Below, one piece after another: positions 35,901 to 47,046 of a stretch of DNA of 64,000 nt. The stretch spans positions 15,325,208-15,389,207 of the forward strand of contig OU015568.1 in NCBI GenBank assembly GCA_907165135.1. The letters run 5' to 3'. Positions within the stretch are counted from its first letter, which is position 1; the number at the start of each line of letters is the position of its first letter. This DNA comes from Oikopleura dioica. Lineage: Eukaryota; Chordata; Appendicularia; Copelata; Oikopleuridae. The position numbers were made by a program, and so were the translations under genes. The notes below the pieces were generated by a model, which saw nothing but the letters and a program-made list of their open reading frames with translations, had not been told where the DNA came from and made no database searches.

Positions 35901-37522
35901 CTGAATATTTGCTTCCGTCGTTTCCTCGCGAACAGCTTTGACAAGCTCGTTGTAAGTTGTGTCGAAGCTTCCTTGCTGCACCTCGTATTCGGAAGCCATA
36001 CAGTCGAACTCCGTCTCAAACTGGCTCATTCGGTGTTCATTCGACGCAACATGGTGTGCGTGTACTTCCGCCAAGCCGCTCAGAAACGCTTGAATCGTTT
36101 GAAACTGAGCTTCTTTGGAGGTTAAAAAGTTGGACATGTGCTCGCGCAGGTGTTCCATACGATCTTCGAAACCCTCGATGATTATGTACAAAACAGGACA
36201 GAACTCTATTAAAAGGATCATTATAACTTATTATTAATAAGTCATATCAAAATTAATCCCGATTAAGAGTAATTTTTCATAAATAACTACGCAAATCGTA
36301 AGCCTCTTACAACATGTTGCGGAAAATTTGACGTGCCCCTATACGATTTTTTCAAGCTAAATTTTGATCCGCTCCTTCATCGACTGTTTTGAAAACCTCA
36401 GGACTCGCCTTGAGAACTTCCAGCTTCTCCTTGAGTTCACGGAAATTCTGCTCAAGATAGCTTTCGCAATCTTGATAGCAGTCTTGCATCTTTTGCGCAG
36501 TATTTTGATAGAGTTTTTCCAATTTTCGTTCATTTTCATGAAGCTCGTGGCAGCACGTGAGCACCATTTCTGTTGTAAGCTCTCCTGGGGAGAAGCTTTT
36601 TATTTTCTCGAAGATCTTGCCTCGTTGAATGATGTACTCGCGCTGGGCAGACTCGCATTCTGCGATGTACTCGTCGTACTCCTTCGGCGATCGCGTCGAG
36701 TCTGACTGGATGTATTTTCGGAAGGCATCGATTTCTTTTTTTATCTGAAGAAATATGGTTTGATTCGTAGAAATGAGTAAAAGTGCTGACTAAAAATCTT
36801 ACTTTTATCCGTTTGATATTCGAAAATCCGGCAAGAATGTAATTTTTACATCGCTAAAGCTACTTACATGAACATTGTGCCACTGTCCTTTCTGCTTCAC
36901 AAAATCTCGACGAATGTTGAGCTGGAGCCAAAGAACCTCATTCATGATGGTATTTTTGAGGAGGAGGAAAGCCTTGCGATTCTTGATGGTTGATTTGTTC
37001 ATCTTCAGAATCTCCAGTTGCAGCAGGTTCTGATTCTCAACCGAACTCTAGAATATGATATTTTTCTTTGCCAAATCAGCGAATTTTACCTGATATGTGT
37101 CTTCTTTCAACGGTGCCCAAAATTTCTGAAATGACTTCGACCGGACCTCCTCCACCTCGTTCAGTTGAGTTTCTAAGACGTCGATCTTTTTAAAAATGTC
37201 CTCTTTGGTGGCGGTAATCTCCTCCCAGACCTCGTCGATGTCCTCGAACTTGACGGTTGGAAGAAATCCGGAGTCCATAAACCGCGACCAAAGCTTTTTC
37301 AACGTGCCTTGACCGGCGGCAACCTGCTCCTGGAAGGCGAGTGTGAATGTTCGCACGTCGCCTGCTGCTTTCTCCTCCACCTTCGCCATGGACTCGCGGA
37401 TCGAAGCCAGGAGAGCATCGTAGCGAGCTTTCTTCTTCGCTTGGAGACGTCTCAAGGCTGAGGTGTTGTCGCCAGTTGCCTGGACGGTGTCGGGGAGGTT
37501 GAACGTTTCCTCTTTTTCATCC
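32962..37522 (-). CDS. CCDC180: CCDC180-like long coiled-coil protein (5' end not found)
   Basis: Reverse-strand exons: 37522-37090, 37047-36868, 36744-36358, 36203-35494, 35392-33334 and 33289-32962, more than 1,300 residues. The protein is almost entirely charged helix (KVEEKAAGDVRTFTLAFQEQ, ENERKLEKLYQNTAQKMQDC, TELRSKLTEIVTRDATKIC). The last exons contain a conserved globular-looking part (GDAYYKSRGARPITRPELI, MVDRFTLTGRPVLEMIFSE, FAGRPPEWPEVPRGSLPQF). The architecture fits CCDC180 (DUF4455 plus DUF4456), linked to cilia; this call is from memory. Frame breaks needing one extra base lie at 35820-35823 and 35623-35627. Intron 36204-36357 fits only a GC donor. The first exon seen begins after an acceptor with no ATG, so the start codon lies further upstream (above 37525). 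Confidence 0.65.
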
Positions 37523-39261
37523 CTGAAAATTTTCTTTACTAAAGCGGGTGTTGGTTCGAACCGAAAAAAGAGCGACAGATATCTCGAATTTCCTCGATAA
37601 ATTTTTTCTTGAATCTGATTGGTCTACAGGCCGAGCGCAGACATTTGATTGGTGAAAAATTAAACAGAAATTTTGGTCAAAATTATCGCATTTTTGGCGA
37701 AAAATTTGTGACAAAATATCAATTGTTCGGATATAAGATCAAAATCTGAGTCAGAATTTCTGACAGTTCTGTAATCCCCGATAATCTTCCCGCGTGGGAA
37801 AATTATGTCTGCAATCCGAAACGTGGAAAGTTAGTTAAACGTATTCCTTAAATTTTTTATGCACATTTTTATCTAATTTCGCGTGAAATTTTCAGCGAAA
37901 AAATATCTATATGCTGTAACTAATTCTTCCGTAGGAGCGCAAAACACGAAAACCTTATCAGTCTTAGACGTCTTCATTTTCCCGTTCCAGTTTTTTCTTT
38001 TCCGGTCGAAGAAAATTTATGAATGACACCTCCTCTAAGATAAGACTTGGAAATCACTTTGTTTCTGACAACAGAACTGTTCCACGAACAAATCAAAATA
38101 ATAAAAAAACGTGGAATTTAAATGGAATAAATTTCTTACCCTGAGATCATCTTTGATAAACAGAACTAACTGTAAGCTCGCGATTCCGCGTAAACAACGA
38201 CGCGTGTTCTAGAAACAATAAAATTTTGCGTGAATTTTCAACAACTCGATCTTGAATAACAGGTCTGAAAATGCGCCCCAGAATCCCGTAAGCCTCAAAT
38301 TAAGGTGCCCTCAGTATTGTCAAGCCGGAAGCAAATTGAACTGTTCATAACTTAGATAGATAAAGTACTAATTTGACAAATTGTCATGCCGATCCAGGTT
38401 TCATGAAACACTACGCTTTATTAAAGTTACAGTCTTTCGAGTATAGAATTAGAAAGTTCGCAAAAAACGGCCGTCATATTATAATTTTATTTCAGCGAAG
38501 AAAAACGCAAGTCTACTAAAGGCGAGGCACGTTTTACAAGATTATACAAAATGCACTTGGAGCATTTTTTTCTATTCGTCTCGGTAGTACCGCAAAGATA
38601 CCTCTAAGAATCGTCTTATCTGAACTCAACTTGGTCTTCTATGAACCGTTTCACTGTAGTTAACTTCCGAGTGTTACGGTAAACGTCAGAAACTGAGGTG
38701 TTCAACAAAAACTGCCATTACATTCTCCAGATAAAAAATGAAAACGACGCTTCAAATGAGCACTTCACGTTTTTCAAGAATTTTATCTTTTAGAAAAAAC
38801 ACATCTGTATTTTTCCATTCCTATTTGCTTTTAAAACTTATCGAATGTGTTTTCCAGTTAGATTCAAGACTCTGCATCTTCTTCTATCATCTTCATAGCT
38901 TCTTCAGATTCAGTATTATTGTAATAATTACGGATCTATGCTTTTCTCAAACAAGATAAAAGTTTTCTCCAAAAATTTAGAGGGAGCCTTAAAATTCTAA
39001 AGGAGAATTTCTGAAGCAAAAAGACGCCGGGATGAAAAACTTATGACACCTGGTCCATACAATGATTCTTCATGAGATCAGATTCAAATCAAATTTCCAT
39101 TTCGACTTCGAAAACTATAAATTTCTTCGCCACACGTGCGATAGATGGCGTAGTTTATGCGCGGAGTACGCCGCGCGCGCTCGCACCGGGCGGTATAAAA
39201 GTAGGAATTTTTCAGTACAGTGAGCGAAAAAAAGAGAAAAAGTTCAAAAAATTGAAACAAG
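37523..39261. other. Intergenic region
   Basis: No gene seen beyond the missing 5' exon of the reverse coiled-coil gene, which should be near 37.5-38.3 kb. A TATA box at 39194-39200 belongs to the next forward gene. Confidence 0.4.
39194..39200 (+). promoter_or_regulatory. TATA box of the third PLA2-like gene
   Basis: TATAAAA in GGGCGGTATAAAAGTAGG, 61 bp before ATG 39262. Confidence 0.6.
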
Positions 39262-40308
39262 ATGAAGTTGGCGCATAATCTTCAGATTCCAAATTACACA
39301 GGAGGCTACATGATGTCTAGATTCAATATTAGTATTTCGGCGAATATGCAGAATGCTCTTGAAACAGCTCGACTTTTTAGACCAGGTACTTTACTTTTTT
39401 CAGAGAAATAGTTCTCATAATGAAAAATAGACTTCGACGCTGCTATTGACGGCGCTTACGGATGCTTTTGCAATTTTGCATATGGAAACAAACCTTACGA
39501 CCAGTCTGCTCTTGGAAATACTCCGATTGACGAGATCGACGCAAGCTGCAAGCATTTGAAGGACTGTTTACAGTGTGCAAAAGCTCAGTTTGGCGATAGC
39601 TGTACAACTGAGCAGACCTTTTTTACTCGGGAAACGGATTCTTGTTTAAATCAAGCTGGAACTTGTGAGCGTGCCATTTGTGAGTGCCACATGCAATTTG
39701 GGCGAAACCAAGCAGATGCTCATTTGAATACTGGAGGCCATGATCAAGCTGCGCTTTGGGGAGACATGACTGACGGAAGTTTCATCAATTACAGAAGCAA
39801 TGTTTGCCGTATGATTTTCCTACTGTTTTCAATTTTCAAATTCTTCTTCAGCAAGTTTGTGTCCAGCAGGCAAAATCAAGCTAACAACGAACGATGCTAC
39901 CGATTTGATTCTTGAGGCTACTGGGATTTTCAAAGAACAACGACTCTTCACTGATTCTTTTCATGATGTCTACTTTGACAATGGAAAATGGGTAATTTCA
40001 AAAAATATGAATATTCTAGCTGAGTCCGCTGACAGTCCAAACTGTCCCGATGGAGTCTCTCAGTGGTTCTCTGAAAGCGGCAGTCTTTTGCCGAGTTTTT
40101 CGGTATCTAAACCAGGCAGCGGGTCAACAGCAGGAGAAGTCAAGTGCTGCTTAAATCCAATAGGAAAATGGTCGACTGATAAAAAATAATTACCCAATTA
40201 TCTTTTGGGCGCTTAGGTCAACCTAAATACAGGCCCGTTTCATATCTACAATGATAGCAAAAAAGAATGCTGCAGTGATGGAACAGTCAAGCCGATTGGA
40301 CTCTGTTA
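39262..40308 (+). CDS. PLA2-like cysteine-rich protein 3
   Basis: Exons 39262-39385, 39431-39808, 39852 to about 40163, and 40211-40308. Motifs: DGAYGCFCNFAYGN, NTPIDEIDASCKHLKDC (PLA2 helix with the His-Asp pair lost), a long cysteine-rich middle, then two copies of the C-terminal module (GEVKCCLNPIGKW; GPFHIYNDSKKECC, ending GTVKPIGLC). The last junction fits a GA-AG intron (donor GATAAA) and keeps the module in frame. No hydrophobic signal peptide is obvious in the first exon, unlike its relatives. It lies 6.5 kb from them, beyond the coiled-coil gene on the other strand. Confidence 0.7.
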
Positions 40309-41636
40309 ATTCTGTAAATACTTCCTGCAATTTGACTAAATTTGTACATATCATATTCGACTTTTGATTGAGACTTCTTAAGGCCTCAAAGAAGAGATCA
40401 ATTTTTGACAGATATTATATATTTTCAAAATATTTCTGATTGTGATTTTTGATTGACGCCCCAGCAGAAATGGTGTCACTTTTATTGTCAAAAGTTTATT
40501 GATTGACGTAAATTCGATTAAAAAATCCACCTGGCTTGGGTTATTTGGACTCTATGATGTCTTCTAATTATCCGATTAATTGTCTGAAACATGCTCCAGA
40601 AAAGTTCATTGATTGATGTTTTTTTACTTCTTGAAATTTAAAAAGTGGATTTGATAAAGTTCTCTTCCTTGATTTCAAGTTTGTGAAATTATAATTCTTC
40701 AGCTGATTTTCGAGATGATCTGCATTGAAGCTGGACACGCGCTTGCTTCCGCCATCGGAGGTGCTACATCCGCCGTTAAAAAACAAAAATAGAAACAAGA
40801 TTTTATTTTTAGAACTATCCACTTCCTGAGGTATGTGACGCGTCTTTTTTGATAGCTTTTAACCGTAATGTGTCAAATCGAAAGTGATCTCGTTCAAGGG
40901 TTCATTTCATAAGAAAATGGTCAGCAGGTGAACGAAAAATGCTCACTTTTACATCTTCATACGTGGCCTGTGAAAGTCGAAAAATTTTTGACCTACGTAA
41001 GAGTGTTTCTGACTTGAAAAATGGGAATTCGGTTAGAACTCGGATTCTGTAAGTTAAGCCCTTGTAAAAATGAAGATAGAGATTTGAGATCTCACATTGC
41101 TCATTCTTTTGGAAAAAATTGAAGGGGAATTCCTAGTATTTCTCTACTTCTTTGCCAGCTTTCTTACCAAATTAAACGACGTCAAACTTGCCCTACAAAT
41201 TCATTAGCCCTTCAAATATCGTTTCATTCTTTCTCTCGGCCTAAACCTATTTCAACTAGGCGCGCTCTTCGAATCCTCGGGCGTATGGTTACTCAACTTG
41301 ACCGAACCAGCGCTATTTGAACAAGTTATTTATCAAAAAATCTGTTTCATTCCTTAATGCCACCCGTTTCCCAACCCCTTTCCATAAAGAGGGATCAATT
41401 TACAAGAGAGAACTAACGACCTGTGAAAAAGACAGAAGCAAGACCGCACGGCGGCGCAAGAATAAAGAGATTCAAGAAGAAATTCGTCGTTAAAGAAGAA
41501 GAATCATGGCAGAATTCTGAGAAGCATCGAAATTGCTCCGCAGAGATTTTTACGAAAAGTGCGCTACCTAGTCGAGCAAAATCCTCCTATCCCAACACGC
41601 CTCAAATAGATACATGCCGACAATACTCGTCTGTAG
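40309..41636. other. Intergenic region
   Basis: AT-rich; I see no gene. The open frame 41423-41782 is mostly out of frame with the receptor exon beginning at 41637. Confidence 0.45.
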
Positions 41637-44600
41637 ATGAAATTCTTATTCATATTCTTCGGCTTGGCGGATTTTATACAAGCAGAGAAAACGACAGTAG
41701 ATATTATTGTTACAGTGCCTTTCAATCGAACCGACACTTTTGGCGAGACATATCCATTCAGCAGGTATTTTTCGAAATTTAATGAGTTAAAAATGACTGA
41801 TATAGAAAGTACTGTAGCTAGATTTTTCCTAATTGTAGACTCTTCTGTAGTTCTTATCAATAGGACAGTAGCTATAAATGAAGTGTTATTTATGCCCTGA
41901 GCTATCTTTAGTTTCACGCCATAAATTTTGGGCACAATGTTAGGTACATTGGGCACACGCCCTGACGTCATCGCCTTTTCACATGATAGGCCGAGAATGT
42001 GTCGAGCGTCAATAGACGGGAGTGCCCCATTAGATCCAAGGTTCAAGCATCTTCTTAGGGATTATGTCGAGCCAGCGCTGACCTGGATGAACAACAAGAT
42101 CAGCACACAGCAAGAAGAAGTCGAGTTCAACCTGACGTACAAGGACAGCAAGTGCAGCAAAGATGGAGTGGCCCTTTTCTGGGGCGATGAATTCAAACCG
42201 CCGCGACAAAACCCACTCGCTTTTATCGGACCAGTTTGCGAAGATGCTGCAGTTCAGGCTGCTCTCAGTGGAAAGCTCTTCCAATTTCCGGTAAGAAAAC
42301 AAAGGGCTACAACTGATAACAAAACTCTTAGATAATGACCCCTGGATACTTCGGTGCAAACAGCTTGCGACACAAAGAACAGTTCCCAACGCTTGTGCGA
42401 ACACTGCCTGGTTTTTTAGAAGTTGCGCTTTTTATTCGAAAGCTTTTTGAAACACTAGGTAATGGAATTCTCTCTAGCCTATTTCTTATTCGACTAGGTT
42501 ACGTTCAAAATGGTTGTCGACAGAAAATCAACCTTGTCTACGAATACGATCAAACAAACTTCGACTCCATGGTCAAATTCCGCGAGCAGCTTATCCACGC
42601 CGTCAATTTCGCCTTCCAAGAATACAACGTCGTTTTTGACGAGTTTATCGAGATTGAAATGAGCAAAATTGAAAATGATGACGATCGACTGATGTTTGAA
42701 TACACGCTGAGCAAAAAGGTTGAAAACATAATCTCAGGTAACACGCATGAGAAAGGAACTTGAATTGCCCTCTTCAGATGATGGGCGGCCCGTTTCGACG
42801 ATTATAATCGGCCACTACGATCTCGCCGAGGATATTCTTCGAGAAGCAAAATATCAAGGAAAATTAAATCGCGAAATATACGATTGGTTTCTTATAGGAA
42901 AGGGTGCCAATAGATCACTCAAGTTTTATCAGGTGTTTTTGACGTCTATAACGATAATGTGCTTTGGAAACCCAACGGAAAGACCTTCACAGCGCCTCGA
43001 CGTACTTGTCCCGTCACTGGCTTTATGACCGTAATATTTCGAAATACGATGATGACTTCGAAGAAGAAATTGAACTGGTTTCCCATCTCAATGTTATCAC
43101 GCAGTACCAAGATGATAGATACGCGGACGAAGATCAATCTCAAGACTATGCGAATTTTACTGAGTTTGTTCTTGAAGAATACGAGAAGAACAATGTTGAA
43201 TCTCCTCTTGAAGTAAGTAATGCACGATCTATCGCCTCATACTTCCCTCTATTCTTACCTGCTGGAGGAACGCTTTTTCTGAAACTACTAACTTGATCGA
43301 TGACTTACGCACCTTTCAGGAACCCGGGACGTTCCCACGTGCGTTTGCTGACACGCTTTACGTCTTCTATATACTGTGGCGCGATTTCCACCAGAACAAA
43401 GCTCGTTATGAATACCAGGACGCAGTGCCTCTCATTAATCAACTCAGGTAAAAGGTCGTCACTGTCAATTCCATGATCGACGTCTTCCTTTTTTAGCTGT
43501 TTTTTAAAATGATTCTAGGCACGGCTTTATTTCGAATGCTTTTGGCGAAGTGATGGCATTTGATGAAAACTTGGAGCTTTTTGGGAAATACCAAGTATTG
43601 CAATTCAAGGAAAAAGTGCTCAAATGGAAGGTTTGTGCTTTCATCCTTGCGCATATAATATTTTCATAGCAAACTGCTACACAAACGATGATCGGACAAT
43701 GCCCTGATTGCAAAATGAGCAACGTCCAAATCAAAGACAATCATCGATATATTGAGCCACTTGATTGCGCCGGAGTCGCTTCCAACACCCCACCGATGAT
43801 AATCGATAAGTACGAAGGATCGAGTACGTCGGACTTGTACGAAGTAAAATACGAACGCGAAAGCAATGAAATTAATACTGCAACTTGGGCTGGAGTCATT
43901 GGAGCCATGATTCCGACGATGGTCATCTTCATTGTCGGAAGCGTACTTTATTGGATTTATAGGTTAATTAATAAGCTAGCGTTCTTGTTGTTACATATTT
44001 TTAGGAAGAAAAAATATGCAATAGTCCTTGTCAGAAGCGTTTCAGAAAGTCGCCGTCAAAAACGCGCTAAAATGTCAAAAGAAACTTCGTCCCAAAAATC
44101 CTCTTGCAAGTCCAACATTCAGCAGCATGTCATACCAGTAATTGATCCAACGTTACAGCGAGTAGAATCAAATAGAACGTCTGAAGAGCTCCACGTTCAA
44201 CTACAAGTTCAGGTAAACGGGACTAAAAGAGATTATTTCGACTATTTGCTTGGGAATTGATTTGGAGATCAAAAAAGCTGATCCTTCAGATCTCGATCAC
44301 CATTTTGACAAATGACCACTATTTTGAGCGAGTTGTCAAAGATGAGTTACTGAGAAAGTATTCATCTGATTCATGGCGAAATATTTGGAAAACAATAAAT
44401 ATGTCAAAAATATAAGAAATTATACAGCCGATCAATTATCGACTACTCATTTTAACTCGTTCATTCATAGGACTCGGTTGAAGACATAGAAGAGATCAAA
44501 CCGCCAAAACTAAATAAAGAAAGCAAAAGTATATTAAAGGTAAACAGTCAATTACAGACCATTATAAATTCTTTCAAGAAAAATATGAAATCGCTGCGAT

Positions 44601-44665
44601 CAAAGTCAGAAGATAGCGAACTCTTCGATGAAGTCTGCCATTCGTTAACATTCGACTATCACTGA
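41637..44665 (+). CDS. Natriuretic-peptide-receptor-like single-pass receptor without cyclase
   Basis: Exons: 41637-41764 (signal peptide MKFLFIFFGLADFIQA, then VDIIVTVPFNRTD), 42041-42290, 42332-42458, 42498-42737, 42778-43212, 43320-43447, 43519-43630, 43670-43962, 44005-44212, 44472-44539 and 44579-44665. The ectodomain is the periplasmic-binding-protein-like ligand domain of the ANF-receptor family (FIGPVCEDAAVQAALSG, IMTPGYFGANSLRHK, NLVYEYDQTNF). One membrane segment follows (AGVIGAMIPTMVIFIVGSVLYW), then a tail of about 130 residues, serine- and lysine-rich, with no guanylyl-cyclase or kinase-homology domain. This resembles NPR-C (clearance receptor), with a longer tail. Two one-base frame breaks lie in T runs at 42936-42940 and 42963-42965. 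Confidence 0.75.
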
Positions 44666-45109
44666 TTACAGAACCATTTTGCTAACTTGTATATTTTTAT
44701 TATATTCCGTGCCCAGGTTGAAATTATCAGACATATTTTTTTTATAAAAAGTTTCATATCTTTCGCTCAATAATATTTTGTCTGAAACTCCTGCTTTTCC
44801 ACTGTACTTCTAAAAATTAAATGTGAATATGAAACCTTGTCACTTCAATCATTGTCACTCTTTTGAAGTCTGTCCTTCTTATTAGCAATATTATATTGCC
44901 AATATAGTTAAGAAGGTCAGTTAGTACATTTTGCCGATGAGATTATTCCCTGGAGTGGAAACCCAGCTCAAAATTAGCGGCTTATTCAGTAGATAAAGAG
45001 AGAATGGAGTTGATGAGGGAGGGGTATCTTTTTGTTCACGACTGGTGCGATATTTGGCTTGGAAGTACTGCTTGAGACTTTTCTCCTTCATTCAATTTTT
45101 TATTCATAG
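44666..45109. other. Intergenic or intronic sequence
   Basis: No coding exon recognised. It may contain 5' exons of the membrane-protein fragment at 45110-45455. Confidence 0.35.
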
Positions 45110-45455
45110 TTGTCATCGTCGGCATCGTTGGATTCATCATCAGCCTGATTGCTCTCGTCGTTTACGAAAGACGAAGAAAAACATGCGAATTTGCTGATGA
45201 AATGAAGAACCTTCCTGCGTCGCCTGATAAATTGTCTGTAAAAGTATGTTATGTTTCCAAGAACGGCTCGATCAAGAATCGAGCTTGTTGAATTTTAATT
45301 TGTGATCTCTGCTGTGATATATTTTTAAGTCTACTCCTCACTGTAATCTTACTGCACCAGTGACTGAACCGTTGTCGGAAGGTGGTCTTCGGAAAAGCGA
45401 ATCTTTTATTCAATTATTCTACAGCCAGCTGAGAATATCTAAGATGTTTGAGTGA
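45110..45455 (+). CDS. 3' exons of an unrecognised single-pass membrane protein
   Basis: Two exons, 45110-45243 and 45330-45455, join in phase 0. They encode a transmembrane helix (VVIVGIVGFIISLIALVVY) with a basic stop-transfer ERRRK, then a polar tail ending at TGA 45453-45455. The layout (membrane segment, basic residues, short serine-rich tail) resembles the end of the receptor just upstream. It may be a diverged partial duplicate or the end of that gene's alternative transcript. No 5' exon was found. Confidence 0.4.
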
Positions 45456-45802
45456 AGTACATCCAAACTACTAAATAAACTGTTTCAATGATTAAAAAAT
45501 ACATTGTTCCTCGAAGTTTAAAATTGAAGAATTAATCTCCTGTTCGAGAAACAATGGCGGCCTCTTCTCAATAATTTCCATTTCCCGTTTCTTGTCCATG
45601 AAAAGAGCTTACACCTGCCCAGTAAATTAGAACTTACGTAATGGCTTTATGTTTGACTTTTTGAATTGCGCTGAGACACATTCCAAACACAGGGGCCGTC
45701 AAAAAATTTTCGATTTTTCGGAGGCACCAAGCTGTTTTTATGGCGCTTCTTTGAGTGGGCTGTACTCAGAATCTCGAAATTTGAAATCAAAAATACTTGA
45801 AA

Positions 45803-46221
45803 ATGGAAAACAACGAAGAAAATAGAGATTATGCGGGCATTTCCGAGAAGACGCGGGACATCCTCCAAAAGAGTAAGTTTTTGTTTATTTAATAAATATG
45901 CACCGTTGAAACTGTAGAAAGCAAGTTTTCATTTTACAGAAATGAGAAAAGAAGTCAAAGGCTTGAAATCCATTCCATGGCTAACTGGGCTCGGCAACCT
46001 GTGTAAAAACCTGTGTCAGGTCTAGATAATCTCTAATGAAAAGCGGCTTTTCATTAGAGATCTTTCAGACCCTGACTCAGGTTTTCTACACAGATTGCCG
46101 AGCCCAGATAGCAAAAATCGGGGTGGAATCCCATAAGCTCGAGCAAATATTTTCCGCGGGTGTGACATTCAACTTTGACCGTTACTTCTCCAGTTGTGCC
46201 AGCATCGGAGGAGAAAATTAA
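45803..46221 (+). CDS. Small unrecognised protein with a MITE-derived intron
   Basis: Exons 45803-45872, 45940-46002 and 46094-46221 give 86 residues: MENNEENRDYAGISEKTRD, then IPWLTGLGNLYCRAQIAKIG, then SAGVTFNFDRYFSSC and a stop. The first intron (45873-45939) is an ordinary GT-AG intron. The second (46003-46093) lies entirely within the MITE 45985-46107: its donor GTAAAAACC is in the left TIR and its acceptor TTTTCTACACAG is in the right TIR. The TIR ends outside the splice sites would supply about ten codons (TGLGNLYCRAQ). No domain recognised. Confidence 0.5.
45985..46107. mobile_element. MITE (CTGTGTAGAAAAC family), copy 2, intron-forming
   Basis: Left TIR CTGGGCTCGGCAACCTGTGT and right TIR ACACAGATTGCCGAGCCCAG are almost perfect inverted copies. 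The hairpin interior contains CTAATGAAAAGCGGCTTTTCATTAG. Flanks GCTA and TAGC suggest a TA or longer palindromic target. This is the shortest of the three copies (123 bp). Confidence 0.85.
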
Positions 46222-47046
46222 AGTCCGTGCTAGATTTCACAATATCAGAACTTTCACTACTAGTAGAGGAAATATTCGTCCTAAACTTGCTTTCTGAACT
46301 TTTTAATAAAAGTGCCTGAAAGAAAGATTTTCGGAGAATACTTGGTCAGAAAGTTTTTTGAAGCAAAACTTATCACGCGTTTAGTGAAATTGCTTACGTT
46401 TACTAGCAATGCTCATTGCAACCAAGACTTTTCCTGAAAGAGAGAAAAACGGTTAGTTAGGGTTGACGAGCGGTTACGCGGCGATTCATTGGCTCAATGA
46501 ATCTTCGTCTACCGTTAGAGACATTTGAAGCTGGGATCGCCCCTTTTCTTTCAAATATCTAAAAAGGCCGAAGCGGATTTTTTTTTATTTTTGTTTTATC
46601 CTGCTCGTAATTTCCAGCGCGTCCTCATTCAAAATCAACAGAAATAGGCATGTCCTGATTTCTAGTTGATGATGAAGTTGGTTCTTCAGACTTTGAGGTA
46701 AAATTTTGAGTCTGAAAGTCAAAATACCGCTGCGAAATTACGAATTAAAATTGACAGGACAGGGAACTCAAACCTTTATCTATCGGGCAGTCAGTTATTT
46801 GAGGATAGCCACTGTCGGATAAATGGAATTGTGAGAGCTTGCATTTGAATTGAACTTGTTCATACATTGCTAGAAAATAGAAGTGAAAGGGACAATGAAA
46901 AAACTACCGTGAGGGAAAGTGAATCTTATGACTTTTTGATGATCGACAGCCAGTGAAAATGAAGCTGGAATTGATCGCCCTTTTTCGTAAAGATCAAGCT
47001 CTCTGAAAAGAGGAGATCTAGCTGGTTTTGCTGCCCATTCCTAAAA
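46222..47046. other. Intergenic region
   Basis: No gene recognised; 3' flanks of the small forward gene and the reverse gene face each other here. Confidence 0.4.
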
